64,000 bases of DNA from contig NZ_AP019700.1 in NCBI RefSeq assembly GCF_006738645.1, positions 3,174,001 through 3,238,000 of the forward strand, in the 5' to 3' direction. This document shows positions 52,055-60,723 of the stretch, in pieces. The notes below the pieces were generated by a model that saw only the letters and a program-made list of their open reading frames with translations, had not been told where the DNA came from and made no database searches. The DNA comes from Stella humosa. Its GTDB lineage: Bacteria > Pseudomonadota > Alphaproteobacteria > ATCC43930 > Allostellaceae. The translations under genes were made by a program, and so were the position numbers. How positions within the stretch are numbered: the stretch's first letter is position 1; each line of letters begins with the position of its first letter.

Positions 52055-52531
52055 TCACTGCCCGCGCCAGCGCACGACGGCGCCGACCACCAGGCCGAAC
52101 AACAGGTGGCCGACCAGCGATGCCCAGGCGAGCGGGATGAAGCCGAGGAAGGCGGGCAGGCCGGCGATCAGGTGGGCCATGACGTAGAGCGCGAACACCC
52201 ACAGCCCGACCCCGTAGCCCAGCGCCACCAGATACCAGGGCAGGCCGGGGAGGATTGCCCGCGCGATCGGCTGGGCCACCAGCAGGTAGCCCAGCGGGTA
52301 GAACAGGACGCCGACGACCAGGTGGATGATCTCGGCCAGGAAGCGGCTCTGCAGGCCGAACACGCTCTGCACCAGGGCAGCCGGCTCGAGCGGGCCACCG
52401 ATCCATAGCGGGGTGATGGCACGCGCCCACACCTCCCACGTCACGTCGGCCGCGACGCCCGCGATCACCGCGGTGACGACGAGTGCGGAAGTGATGGTCG
52501 GAAGCACGGGGCGAGCGGCGATCGCGGTCAT
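52055..52531 (-). CDS. Small multipass membrane protein
   Basis: A 158-aa protein with about four or five hydrophobic helices (ALVVTAVIAGVAADVTWEV, LAEIIHLVVGVLFYPLGYLLV, WYLVALGYGVGLWVFALYVMAHLI, ASLVGHLLFGLVVGAVV). Conserved His residues lie inside helices, which could hint at a cofactor or proton path, but no family was recognised. It leads the OpgC/esterase unit with a 5-nt gap. Confidence 0.65.
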   Translation of the reverse strand: MTAIAARPVLPTITSALVVTAVIAGVAADVTWEVWARAITPLWIGGPLEPAALVQSVFGLQSRFLAEIIHLVVGVLFYPLGYLLVAQPIARAILPGLPWYLVALGYGVGLWVFALYVMAHLIAGLPAFLGFIPLAWASLVGHLLFGLVVGAVVRWRGQ

Positions 52532-52835
52532 GGAACTTCCCCTGTTGCAGCGGCGGCGGAAGAACCCGCAGCCTGCTGGCCCGACGGGCCGGTTGCAGAG
52601 AATTTCCTGCTACGCCTTATGCTGCGATCACAAAACTCAAATATATGTGAGGACGCACGATGTAATATTCGGCCGTCTATCCATCGAATTTGCTTTGATG
52701 CCAGAACTCTACATTCCACCATCGGAATGGAAACGGGGGCATTTGTTACATTGGGAGAACTAATATTTATTCTCTTGCCGATGTAACAAACTCCATCTGG
52801 CCATCGAACTGCGCCCAACCGAAGGACCGATCGCC
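52532..52835. promoter_or_regulatory. AT-rich divergent region with spaced inverted repeat
   Basis: 304 nt between the OpgC unit and the YHS protein gene, and the most AT-rich stretch I see. TTTGTTACAT (52742-52751) is the exact complement of ATGTAACAAA (52781-52790), 29 nt apart, around an AT-rich centre that may hold the promoter. CGATGTAA occurs twice (52658 and 52779). No regulator gene adjoins it, so the binding factor is unknown. Confidence 0.5.
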
Positions 52836-53324
52836 ATGCGCCGCTCTCCTGCCATCGCCTTCCTGCTGCTCGCCCTGGCACTGCCGATCGCCGGCCCCGC
52901 GCGGTCGGATCCGGAGATGCCGCCCGTCCATCTGAATCTGGATGCCACGCGCCTGGCGATCCGCGGCTATGATCCCGTCGCCTACTTCACACAAGGCGCG
53001 CCGACGCCGGGCCGGGCCGACATCACGGCCGACCATGCCGGCGCCACCTACCGGTTTGCTTCGGCCGGAAACCGTGACGCGTTCCGGACCGATCCCGCCC
53101 GCTACCTGCCGGCCTATGGCGGCTTCTGCGCGATGGGCACGGCGCTGGGGCGCAAGGTGGATGGTGACCCGCAGCAGTGGCGGATCGTCGATGACCGGCT
53201 CTATCTCAACTACGATGCCAACGTCGCCCACCACTGGGCCCAGCATATCCCGCAGAACACCTTCGCGGCCGACGGCAAATGGCTGTTCATTCGCTCCGTG
53301 CCGGCCGGCAGCCTCGCCAACTGA
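52836..53324 (+). CDS. Exported YHS-domain protein
   Basis: A 162-aa protein with a signal peptide (AIAFLLLALALPIAGPARS) and a YHS-type domain: AIRGYDPVAYFTQGAPTPG near residue 40, ATYRFASAGNRDAFRTDP, YGGFCAMGTALGRKVDGDP and DRLYLNYDANV. Homologues are named YHS-domain (seleno)proteins, with Sec or Cys in the GGxCA site; here it is Cys. It is probably a periplasmic metal-binding or redox protein. Regulated from the AT-rich region upstream. Confidence 0.8.
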   Translation: MRRSPAIAFLLLALALPIAGPARSDPEMPPVHLNLDATRLAIRGYDPVAYFTQGAPTPGRADITADHAGATYRFASAGNRDAFRTDPARYLPAYGGFCAMGTALGRKVDGDPQQWRIVDDRLYLNYDANVAHHWAQHIPQNTFAADGKWLFIRSVPAGSLAN

Positions 53325-53495
53325 GGAAGCGCCGACGATCCGCCGACTGCTGCATGGCCATTCTGCGTCGTCGCGCGTTGGATAGGTAGCCACCCGGCTT
53401 GCCCGCGTGCGACATTCGTCGCGCAAGGTGACGGTGCTGCCGCATCCACCAGGATCCACCGCCGCGACGGCGCGCCGGTCGGAACCGGAGGTTCC

Positions 53496-56400
53496 ATGAC
53501 CAGACCGGACGAACCCTTTCCCATCGTGGCCATCGGCGCATCCGCCGGCGGCATCGAGGCGCTGGAAGGGTTCTTCGGCGGGCTTCCTGCCGGCATCGGC
53601 GCTGCCTACGTCATCGTCACCCATCTGAGCCCGGAGCGTGAGAGCCTCCTGCATCAGATCGTCGGCCGCTATACCGAGATGCCGGTCCATGTCGCCACCC
53701 ACGGCGCGAGGGTGGTTGCCGGCAATGTCTACGTCCTGCCGGCAAACGCCGTGCTGGGCATCGCCGACGGGTGCCTGGAGATAGAGCCCGCGCATGGGCG
53801 CTCGCGCAAGCCGATCGACGTCTTCTTCAGCGCACTCGCGATAGAACGGGAGGAGTATGCCGCCGCCGTCGTGCTGTCCGGTGGCGACGGGGACGGCAGC
53901 CTGGGGGTCAAGGCGATCAAGGAGCGCGGCGGGCTGACACTGGCCCAGACGCCCGACGGCCATGGACCGCGCCATCCCGACATGCCGCTGAGCGCGATCG
54001 CGACGGGACTGATCGACTTTGCCGTCCCGGCGGACGAGATGGGACGCAAGCTGGCCGAGTTCGCCCGCAGCCTGTCCATCGCCGCGGCCAGGACCGGGCC
54101 CGGCGACGCGGTGGCGACCGCCGACAAGGACAGGGACGACACGGCCGAGAAGGAGATCTATGCCATCCTGCGAAACCAGGTCGGACATGATTTCAGCGGC
54201 TACAAGACGAAGACCTTCGTGCGCCGCGTCCAGCGCCGGATGCAGGTGACGCAGACGCCAACGATGGAGGCCTATGTCGAGCGCCTGCAACGCGACCCGG
54301 ACGAGGCGGTCGCCCTGTTCCGCGACCTCCTGATCAACGTCACCAGCTTCTTCCGCGACAACGAGGCTTTCGAGGCGCTCGACCGGCTGGTGCTGCCCCG
54401 GTTGCTGGAGGGCCGCGGGGCGGAAGACAGCGTGCGCATCTGGGTGCCGGGGTGCGCGACCGGCGAGGAAGCCTACTCGCTGGCGATCCTTCTCAGCGAG
54501 CATCTGTCCCGCCTTGCCGCCAGGCCCCGGGTGCAGATCTTCGCCACGGACATCGACGAGATGGCGTTGGCCGCGGCGCGGGCCGCGCGCTATCCCGAGG
54601 CGCTGATGGACGCCGTCTCGCCCGAGCGGCGCGCGCGCTTCTTCCACCGCGACAATGGCAGCTATGTCATCGACAAGGCGGTGCGCGAACTCTGCGTCTT
54701 CTCCGCCCACAGCATCATCCGCGACCCGCCCTTCTCGCGCCTGGACCTCGTCTCGTGCCGCAACCTGCTGATCTATTTCGGCCCGCAGGTCCAGCGGGAG
54801 GTGCTGCCGACCTTCCACTACGCGTTGCGCCCGGGTGGCTTCCTGTTCCTGGGCGTGGCCGAGAACATCGGCGAGTTCAGCGAACTGTTCCTGCCCGTCG
54901 ACAAGAAGCAGCGGATCTTCCGCACCCACCCCAATCGCGTGGCGGAGGTGCGGGTGCCGAGCCTGCTGCCCGCCGTCGCCCGCGCGCGAATGGTGGGGGA
55001 CATGCGCGATGCACGCGACGGCCTGAGTGGCGTGCCGCTGCGCCAGGCGGTCGACAGCCATATCGCCGAGCGGTTCGCGCCCGCCCATGTGGTCATCAAC
55101 CGCGACGCGGAGATCGTCTTCTACTCGGCACGCACCGGCCGATATCTGGAAGCGGCACCCGGCCCTCCCAGCCGGCAGCTACTGACCGCGGCGCGCCGAG
55201 GCCTGCGTCTGGACCTGCGGACCCTGCTGCACGAAGCAGTGCATACCCAGCGGTCCGCGGCCCGCGACGGGGTCGCCTTCCAGGACGATGACGGCCGGGT
55301 GCAACACGCGCGGATTACCGTCGAGCCGCTGTTGACCGACGGCGACGAAGCCCGGCTCTACATCGCGGTGTTCACCGAGACCGGCATGCCGGCCGACGAC
55401 ACCAGCCCGGATACCGTTGCGAGCCCCGCCCTGGCCCAGGCGGACTATCTGGAATCCCAGCTACAGACCACCCGCGAGCGGCTGCAGTCGCTGATCGAGG
55501 AGTACGAGACCGCGCTGGAGGAACTGAAGGCATCCAACGAGGAACTGCTGTCGGCGAACGAGGAGCTGCAATCGACCAACGAGGAACTGGAGTCCTCCAA
55601 GGAGGAGATGCAGTCGATCAACGAGGAACTGGAGACGGTCAACACCGAGCTGGCGAGCAAGCTGGCCCAGCTCGACACCGCCAACAACGACATCCTCAAT
55701 TTGCTCGAGAGCAGCCGGATCGCGACGGTGTTCATGGATCGCGACCTGTCGATCCGATCCTTCACGCCGGCCGTTACCGAGATCTTCCGCGTCCTGCCCG
55801 GCGACCGCGGCCGCCCGGTCACGGACTTTGCCGCCCGCGTCGACTTTCCCGGCATGGAGGACGACCTGAAGACGGTCCTGTCGACGGGCCAGGTGATCGA
55901 GCGTCGGATCGACCACCGGACGCTGGGCAACCACTATCTCGTCCGCATCGTGCCGTACCGGACGGCGTCCAGCCCGATCGAGGGCGTCGTCGCCACCTTC
56001 ATCGACGTGACCGAACTGAAGCAGGCCCAGATCCAGCTCGAGGTGCTGATCGCCGAGTTGCAGCACCGGGTGAAGAACATGCTGACCGTGGTCATCAGCA
56101 TCGCCCAGCAGACTATGAAGACGACCACGTCGTCGGCTGCCTTCAACACGGCCTTCGTCGGCCGCCTGCATTCGATGGCACGGTCCTTCGCCGTGCTGGC
56201 GGCCGAGAACTGGACCGAGGCCAGCCTCGGCGACATCGTGCGGCAGGAGATGGAGCCGTTCGCGGGCAACCGCGTCACGATCGCCGGCCCCGATGTCGGG
56301 CTGAAACCGCACCACGCGGTCTCGATCGCGATGATCCTGCACGAGCTTGCCACGAACGCCGCCAAGTACGGGGCGCTGTCGGTGGAGACGGGGCGCGTCG

Positions 56401-56660
56401 CCATCGCCTGGACATATGCGGCCAGGGACGATGGCGGCCACGTGTCCCTGACCTGGCAGGAGAGCGGCGGCCCGTCCGCCGCCGAGCCGCCGCAGCGGGG
56501 CTTCGGCCTGCGCCTGGTGGAACGCGAAGCGGTGTACAACCTGCGCGGCCACAGCACCGTCCGCTTCGCGCCGTCCGGGGTTGAGGCGGTCGTCGAATTC
56601 GATGCGGACCCGGCCACCGGGATATTGGCCGTCGGCCGACCGACCCCGCCCCCTAGCTGA
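53496..56660 (+). CDS. CheB-CheR-PAS-HWE histidine kinase fusion
   Basis: A 1054-aa cytoplasmic signalling protein. Residues 8-190: CheB methylesterase with Ser16 (GASAGG), His43 and Asp133 (GGDGDGS). Residues 215-470: CheR methyltransferase with the SAM loop IWVPGCATGEEAYSLAI. Residues 640-735: a striking Glu-rich coiled coil of heptads (EELLSANEELQSTNEELES). Residues 730-840: PAS. Residues 845-1040: HWE-type kinase with His857 in ELQHRVKNML and ILHELATNAAKYGA. There is no REC domain. Such fusions are linked to general stress, light or chemosensory control in alphaproteobacteria. It stands alone, so its partner is not encoded next to it. Confidence 0.9.
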   Translation: MTRPDEPFPIVAIGASAGGIEALEGFFGGLPAGIGAAYVIVTHLSPERESLLHQIVGRYTEMPVHVATHGARVVAGNVYVLPANAVLGIADGCLEIEPAHGRSRKPIDVFFSALAIEREEYAAAVVLSGGDGDGSLGVKAIKERGGLTLAQTPDGHGPRHPDMPLSAIATGLIDFAVPADEMGRKLAEFARSLSIAAARTGPGDAVATADKDRDDTAEKEIYAILRNQVGHDFSGYKTKTFVRRVQRRMQVTQTPTMEAYVERLQRDPDEAVALFRDLLINVTSFFRDNEAFEALDRLVLPRLLEGRGAEDSVRIWVPGCATGEEAYSLAILLSEHLSRLAARPRVQIFATDIDEMALAAARAARYPEALMDAVSPERRARFFHRDNGSYVIDKAVRELCVFSAHSIIRDPPFSRLDLVSCRNLLIYFGPQVQREVLPTFHYALRPGGFLFLGVAENIGEFSELFLPVDKKQRIFRTHPNRVAEVRVPSLLPAVARARMVGDMRDARDGLSGVPLRQAVDSHIAERFAPAHVVINRDAEIVFYSARTGRYLEAAPGPPSRQLLTAARRGLRLDLRTLLHEAVHTQRSAARDGVAFQDDDGRVQHARITVEPLLTDGDEARLYIAVFTETGMPADDTSPDTVASPALAQADYLESQLQTTRERLQSLIEEYETALEELKASNEELLSANEELQSTNEELESSKEEMQSINEELETVNTELASKLAQLDTANNDILNLLESSRIATVFMDRDLSIRSFTPAVTEIFRVLPGDRGRPVTDFAARVDFPGMEDDLKTVLSTGQVIERRIDHRTLGNHYLVRIVPYRTASSPIEGVVATFIDVTELKQAQIQLEVLIAELQHRVKNMLTVVISIAQQTMKTTTSSAAFNTAFVGRLHSMARSFAVLAAENWTEASLGDIVRQEMEPFAGNRVTIAGPDVGLKPHHAVSIAMILHELATNAAKYGALSVETGRVAIAWTYAARDDGGHVSLTWQESGGPSAAEPPQRGFGLRLVEREAVYNLRGHSTVRFAPSGVEAVVEFDADPATGILAVGRPTPPPS

Positions 56661-56663
56661 AGG

Positions 56664-57485
56664 CTATTCCCGCTTCTTCGGCTGCCCGACCGTCTGCGCC
56701 AGCGCCAGCAGCAGCGAGGTGACCAGGATCATGATGGTCGAGATGGCTGCGATCGTCGGGTCGATCTGGTCGCGCAGCGCGTTGAACATGCTGCGCGTCA
56801 GGGTGGAGTTGCTGCCGCCCGACACGAAGAGCGCGACGATCACCTCGTCGAACGAGGTGAGGAAGGCCAGCACCGCGCTGGTGGCGACCGCGAAGCGGAT
56901 CTGCGGCAGGGTGACCAGCACGAAGGCACGCGGGCGCGACGCGCCCAGGCTGCGCGCCACCATCTCCTGGCTCATGTCGTAGCTTTTCAGGGCCGAGGTG
57001 ACGATCATCAGCACGATCGGCACGGCCAGCATCGAATGGGCCAGCACGATGCCGGCCAGGCTGTTGACCAGCTTCAACTTCACATAGGCGTAGAAAACGC
57101 CGATGCCGACCAGGATCACCGGCACGATGATCGGCGTCACCAGCAGCCCGAAGACCAGTCGACCCAGGCGCATGCGCGACAGGAACAGCCCATAGGCCGC
57201 CAGCGTGCCCATGGGCGTGGCCACCAGCATGGTGAGGAAGGCCGCCTTCAGCGAGGTCGCCGTCGCCTGCATCCATTCGGGCGAATCGAGATAGCTGCGG
57301 TACCAGCGCAGCGACCATTCGCGCGGCGGGAACTCCAGGTACTGCGAGGCCGAGAAGGACATCGGCACCACGATCAGGGTCGGCAGCACCAGGAAAGCCA
57401 TGACCAGGACCGCCACCACGTAGAGCCACAGGCGAGCGCGGTGGGTGATCTGCGTCTCGGTCGCCGGACGGCTGAGCCAGCCCAT
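56664..57485 (-). CDS. Polyamine-type ABC transporter permease (PotC-like)
   Basis: A 273-aa permease with about six helices and the EAA loop MVARSLGASRRLAFVLV-like segment near residue 180 (read here as ARSLGASRPRAFVLVTLPQI). Residues 60-150 hold the PotC-type stretch SLKAAFLTMLVATPMGTLAA. It is last in the PotD-A-B-C-type operon and ends 3 nt from the convergent kinase stop. Confidence 0.88.
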   Translation of the reverse strand: MGWLSRPATETQITHRARLWLYVVAVLVMAFLVLPTLIVVPMSFSASQYLEFPPREWSLRWYRSYLDSPEWMQATATSLKAAFLTMLVATPMGTLAAYGLFLSRMRLGRLVFGLLVTPIIVPVILVGIGVFYAYVKLKLVNSLAGIVLAHSMLAVPIVLMIVTSALKSYDMSQEMVARSLGASRPRAFVLVTLPQIRFAVATSAVLAFLTSFDEVIVALFVSGGSNSTLTRSMFNALRDQIDPTIAAISTIMILVTSLLLALAQTVGQPKKRE

Positions 57486-57486
57486 G

Positions 57487-58278
57487 TCAGTGCCCCCCGC
57501 CGCCCAGCACCCGGTCGAGCCGGACCAGCCGCGAGGCCAGGTAGAGCAACACCAGCGTCAGCCCCAGCAGCACGACGCCGAGCGCACTCGCCGCCCCCCA
57601 GTTGAAGAACAGCTCGATGTCGGTGGCGATGCGGTTGGAGACCATGATGACCCGCCCGCCGCCCAGCACCGCCGGGGTGACGTAGAAGCCCAGGCACAGG
57701 ATGAAGACGATGAGCGCGCCGCCGAACAGGCCCGGCAGCGACAAGGGCAGGAACACCTTCCAGAAGGCCGCCACCGGCCCGGCGCCAAGGTTGGCGGCCG
57801 CCTTGATATAGTCGCGGTCGATCGCGCGCATCGAGCCGTAGACCGGCAGGATCAGGAACGGCAGCATGATGTGGACCATGCCGATCAGCGTGCCGTTCAG
57901 GTTGTGGACGAGCGCCACCGGCTCGGTCCACAGGCCGAGCTTGATGCCCCACTGGTTCACCAGCCCCTGGCGCTGGAGCAGCACCAGCCAGGCGTAGGTG
58001 CGCACCAGCAGCGAGGTCCAGAACGGCAGCAGCACGCCGATCATGCACAAGTTGGCGGCCCGCCGCGGCAACTGCGCCAGGACATAGGCCAGCGGGTAGC
58101 CCAGCAGGATGCAGATGCCCGTCGTCAGGATGCTGACCTGGAACGTCGTGACGAACGTCCGGCCGTAGGACGGCTCGGCCAGCATCCGCCTGTAGTGTTC
58201 CAGGCTGAGGCTGCCGTCGTCGGCCAGGAAGGACAGCCAGAAGAGCCAGCCGACCGGCAGCACCATGGCGACCAGCAC
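57487..58278 (-). CDS. Polyamine-type ABC transporter permease (PotB-like), 5' end probably frameshifted
   Basis: 263 aa as read, with EAA loop YIKAAANLGAGPVAAFWKVF near residue 160. The internal Met at 58278 lies in the middle of the first membrane helix (ALLLVLVAMVLPVGWLFWL), and no start codon precedes it in frame before the PotA stop. A good ATG at 58384 overlaps that stop as ATGA and encodes MTAATDPP in another frame. One base change in the C-run near 58345-58365 would join it to NAAGLRRDAALERLALFGLG. The true gene is therefore probably 57487-58384. Confidence 0.8.
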   Translation of the reverse strand: MLVAMVLPVGWLFWLSFLADDGSLSLEHYRRMLAEPSYGRTFVTTFQVSILTTGICILLGYPLAYVLAQLPRRAANLCMIGVLLPFWTSLLVRTYAWLVLLQRQGLVNQWGIKLGLWTEPVALVHNLNGTLIGMVHIMLPFLILPVYGSMRAIDRDYIKAAANLGAGPVAAFWKVFLPLSLPGLFGGALIVFILCLGFYVTPAVLGGGRVIMVSNRIATDIELFFNWGAASALGVVLLGLTLVLLYLASRLVRLDRVLGGGGH

Positions 58279-58380
58279 CAGCAGCAGCGCGGGCGAGCCC
58301 AGGCCGAAGAGGGCCAGCCGCTCCAGCGCGGCATCCCGGCGCAGGCCGGCCGCGTTGGGGTGGCGGGTCGGTGGCGGCGG

Positions 58381-59457
58381 TCATGCGTCGGCGAGGATGA
58401 CGGTGTCGGCCGGGCTGAGGCCCAGCGCCACCGGTTCGCCCGGCCGCGGCGTGGCCGCGATGGCGCCCGCCGTCGCCGCCGCCCGCACCGACAAGCGGAT
58501 ACCGTCGGCCAGCACCGCCTGCAGCAGGATGCTGTCGCCCTGGTAGACCACCTCCTCGACCGTGCCGTCGAAGCGGTTGGCCCCCTCCTCGCCCCCGGGC
58601 GGCAGGATGCGCAGCCGTTCGGGGCGCACCATCAGCACATGGCTGGTGCCGGCGGGCGGAGCCGCCTCGGTGCGCAGCGCGCGGCCGGCATGAGCCGCGG
58701 CGCCCGCCGTCACCGTGACCGGCAGGAAGCTGGATTCGCCGATGAACTCGGCCACGAAGCGGTTGGCCGGGCGCTCGTAGATGCGCTGCGGCTGGTCGAG
58801 CTGCATGATGCCGCCGCCATTGATGACGGCGATGCGGTCCGACATGGTCAGCGCCTCGCGCTGGTCGTGGGTGACGTAGACGGTCGTCATGCCGAGCCGG
58901 TCGTGCAGCCGGCGCAGTTCGATCTGCATGCGCTCGCGCAGTTGCTTGTCGAGCGCCGACAGGGGCTCGTCCATCAAGAGGATGCGCGGCTCGAAGACGA
59001 TGGCACGGGCCAGCGCCACGCGCTGCCGCTGGCCACCCGAAAGCTGGTCGATCCGCCGCTCGCCGTACCCGCCAAGCTGGACCAGATCGAGGGCGGCCTC
59101 GACCCGGCGGCCGACATCGGCCTTGGGCGTGCCGCGCAGCTTCAGCGGAAAGGCGACGTTGCCGGCCACGTTCATGTGCGGGAAAAGCGCGTAGTTCTGG
59201 AACACCATGCCGACGTCGCGCTTGTGCGGCGGCCGCCGGATGACCTCCTCCTCGCCGAACAGCAGGCTGCCGTGGTCCGGCCGGGTGAAGCCGGCCAGCA
59301 CCATCAGCAGGGTGGTCTTGCCCGACCCGGACGGGCCCAGCAGGGTCAGGAACTCGCCGCTGCGGATATCGAAGTCGACATGGTCCAGCGCATGGACGCG
59401 GCCATAGGTCTTGGTGACCTGGCGGATGGTGATCGGGAGTGCCGCGCCGCGCGCCAT
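58381..59457 (-). CDS. Polyamine-type ABC transporter ATPase (PotA-like)
   Basis: A 358-aa ATPase with Walker A GPSGSGKTTLLMVL, signature LSGGQRQRVALARAI, Walker B LLMDEPLSALD and a C-terminal TOBE domain (GTSHVLMVRPERLRI, and later strands). The family moves putrescine, spermidine, and many other cationic or carboxylated ligands. It is 79 nt downstream of the binding-protein gene. Confidence 0.92.
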   Translation of the reverse strand: MARGAALPITIRQVTKTYGRVHALDHVDFDIRSGEFLTLLGPSGSGKTTLLMVLAGFTRPDHGSLLFGEEEVIRRPPHKRDVGMVFQNYALFPHMNVAGNVAFPLKLRGTPKADVGRRVEAALDLVQLGGYGERRIDQLSGGQRQRVALARAIVFEPRILLMDEPLSALDKQLRERMQIELRRLHDRLGMTTVYVTHDQREALTMSDRIAVINGGGIMQLDQPQRIYERPANRFVAEFIGESSFLPVTVTAGAAAHAGRALRTEAAPPAGTSHVLMVRPERLRILPPGGEEGANRFDGTVEEVVYQGDSILLQAVLADGIRLSVRAAATAGAIAATPRPGEPVALGLSPADTVILADA

Positions 59458-59536
59458 GCTGGACCAGCCTTCGGGGTTTCACATCGGGTGGGGGAGGACG
59501 GCAAGCGCCCTCCCCCGCATCATCGGACGGCGGACC

Positions 59537-60586
59537 CTACTCGGTCAGCATGTTCTGGTAGGCGGCCGCCGCCTTGGCCTCGTTGGCGATGTACCATTCG
59601 AGGTTGACCGGCAGTTGCTTGGCCGCGTTGTCCGGGTGGGACGGGAGCTGCTTGGCATAGGCCGCCTCGATCGTGCCCAGCTCGTAGGCCTTCTTGTTGG
59701 TCGGGCCGTAGGTGATGTACTTGGTGAATTCGGCCTGATACTGCGGCTTGGAAATCTCGGCCAGGAACTTCATCGCCCGGTCCTTGTTGGGCGCGCCCTT
59801 GGCGATGGCGTAGCAGTCATAGTCGAGCAGACCCTGGTTGAAGGTGTAGGCCACCTTCGCCCCGTCCTTGGCGATGACGTCGAAACGGCCGTTCCAGCCG
59901 TTGATCATGTCGACCTCGCCGTCCTTCATGAGCTGCGCGTGCTGCGCGCCCGAGGACCACCAGACTGCGATGTGCGGCTTCAGCTCCTTGATCTTCTTGA
60001 TCGCCCGCTCGATGCCGCCCGGCGCCGACAGGGTCTCGTACACCTTGTCCGCCGGCACGCCGTCGGCCATCAGCGCCGGCTCCAGCGAGCCCGCGACCGA
60101 GTTCCGGTAGGACCGCTTGCCGGGGAATTTCTTCACGTCCCAGAAGTCGGCCCAGCTCTGCGGGCCCTTGTCGCCGAACGTCTTGGTGTTCCAGGCCAGC
60201 ACGGTCGAGAACACGTCGCCGCCGACGCAGTATTCCTGGGCGGTGCCCGGGATGAAGGACGAAGCGTCGATCACCTTGTAGTCGAGCTTTTCGAGGATGC
60301 CCTCGGCGCCGGCTCGGGCCGCACTGCCCGATCCGCTGGTGACGATGTCCCAGGTGACGGCATTGGCCCGCACCTTGAGGCGCAGGTCGGCGATGCCGGT
60401 GTAGGTCTCTTCCTTCACCTTGATGCCCATGGCGGCAGCAGCCGGCTGGAACAGGGCCTTGCTCTGCCCCGCCTGGTAGGCGCCGCCGAAGGACACGACC
60501 GTCAGGTCCTGGGCCTGGGCCGATGCCAGGGCGGCCGGTGCCAGCAATGCGGCGACGACCACCGCCGGTAGGGACTTGTTCAGCAT
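59537..60586 (-). CDS. Polyamine-type ABC substrate-binding protein (PotD/COG0687-like)
   Basis: A 349-aa periplasmic protein with a signal peptide (residues 1-25, AVVVAALLAPAALASAQAQ). The mature fold is that of COG0687: LTVVSFGGAYQAGQSKALF, VTWDIVTSGSGSAARAG, SWADFWDVKKFPGKRSYRN, MINGWNGRFDVI. The start has GGGGAGAGGC upstream. First gene of the ABC operon; a MocR-type box lies 78-122 nt upstream, placing it in the regulon of the nearby regulator. The ligand is unknown. Confidence 0.9.
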   Translation of the reverse strand: MLNKSLPAVVVAALLAPAALASAQAQDLTVVSFGGAYQAGQSKALFQPAAAAMGIKVKEETYTGIADLRLKVRANAVTWDIVTSGSGSAARAGAEGILEKLDYKVIDASSFIPGTAQEYCVGGDVFSTVLAWNTKTFGDKGPQSWADFWDVKKFPGKRSYRNSVAGSLEPALMADGVPADKVYETLSAPGGIERAIKKIKELKPHIAVWWSSGAQHAQLMKDGEVDMINGWNGRFDVIAKDGAKVAYTFNQGLLDYDCYAIAKGAPNKDRAMKFLAEISKPQYQAEFTKYITYGPTNKKAYELGTIEAAYAKQLPSHPDNAAKQLPVNLEWYIANEAKAAAAYQNMLTE

Positions 60587-60664
60587 GCGCCTCTCCCCTT
60601 GAAATGTCCGGTCCCAGCGGCCTCCCCGCCGCAAGGACTGCGACCTTGATGATCGATAGCTATT

Positions 60665-60708
60665 TGGACTGGACGAAAGGGCCATTTTGAAATGGCCGGC
60701 ATACCATT
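60665..60708 (-). promoter_or_regulatory. MocR-type box B, upstream of the ABC operon
   Basis: Read toward the operon: AATGGTAT, 16 bases, TGGCCCT, then TTCGTCCAGTCCA. It is the same arrangement as box A (17 of 20 bases of the proximal part and all 8 of the distal part identical, same spacing). Located 78 nt before the binding-protein start and after the enolase stop. Confidence 0.7.
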
Positions 60709-60723
60709 AAGCCGCCAGGGCTA

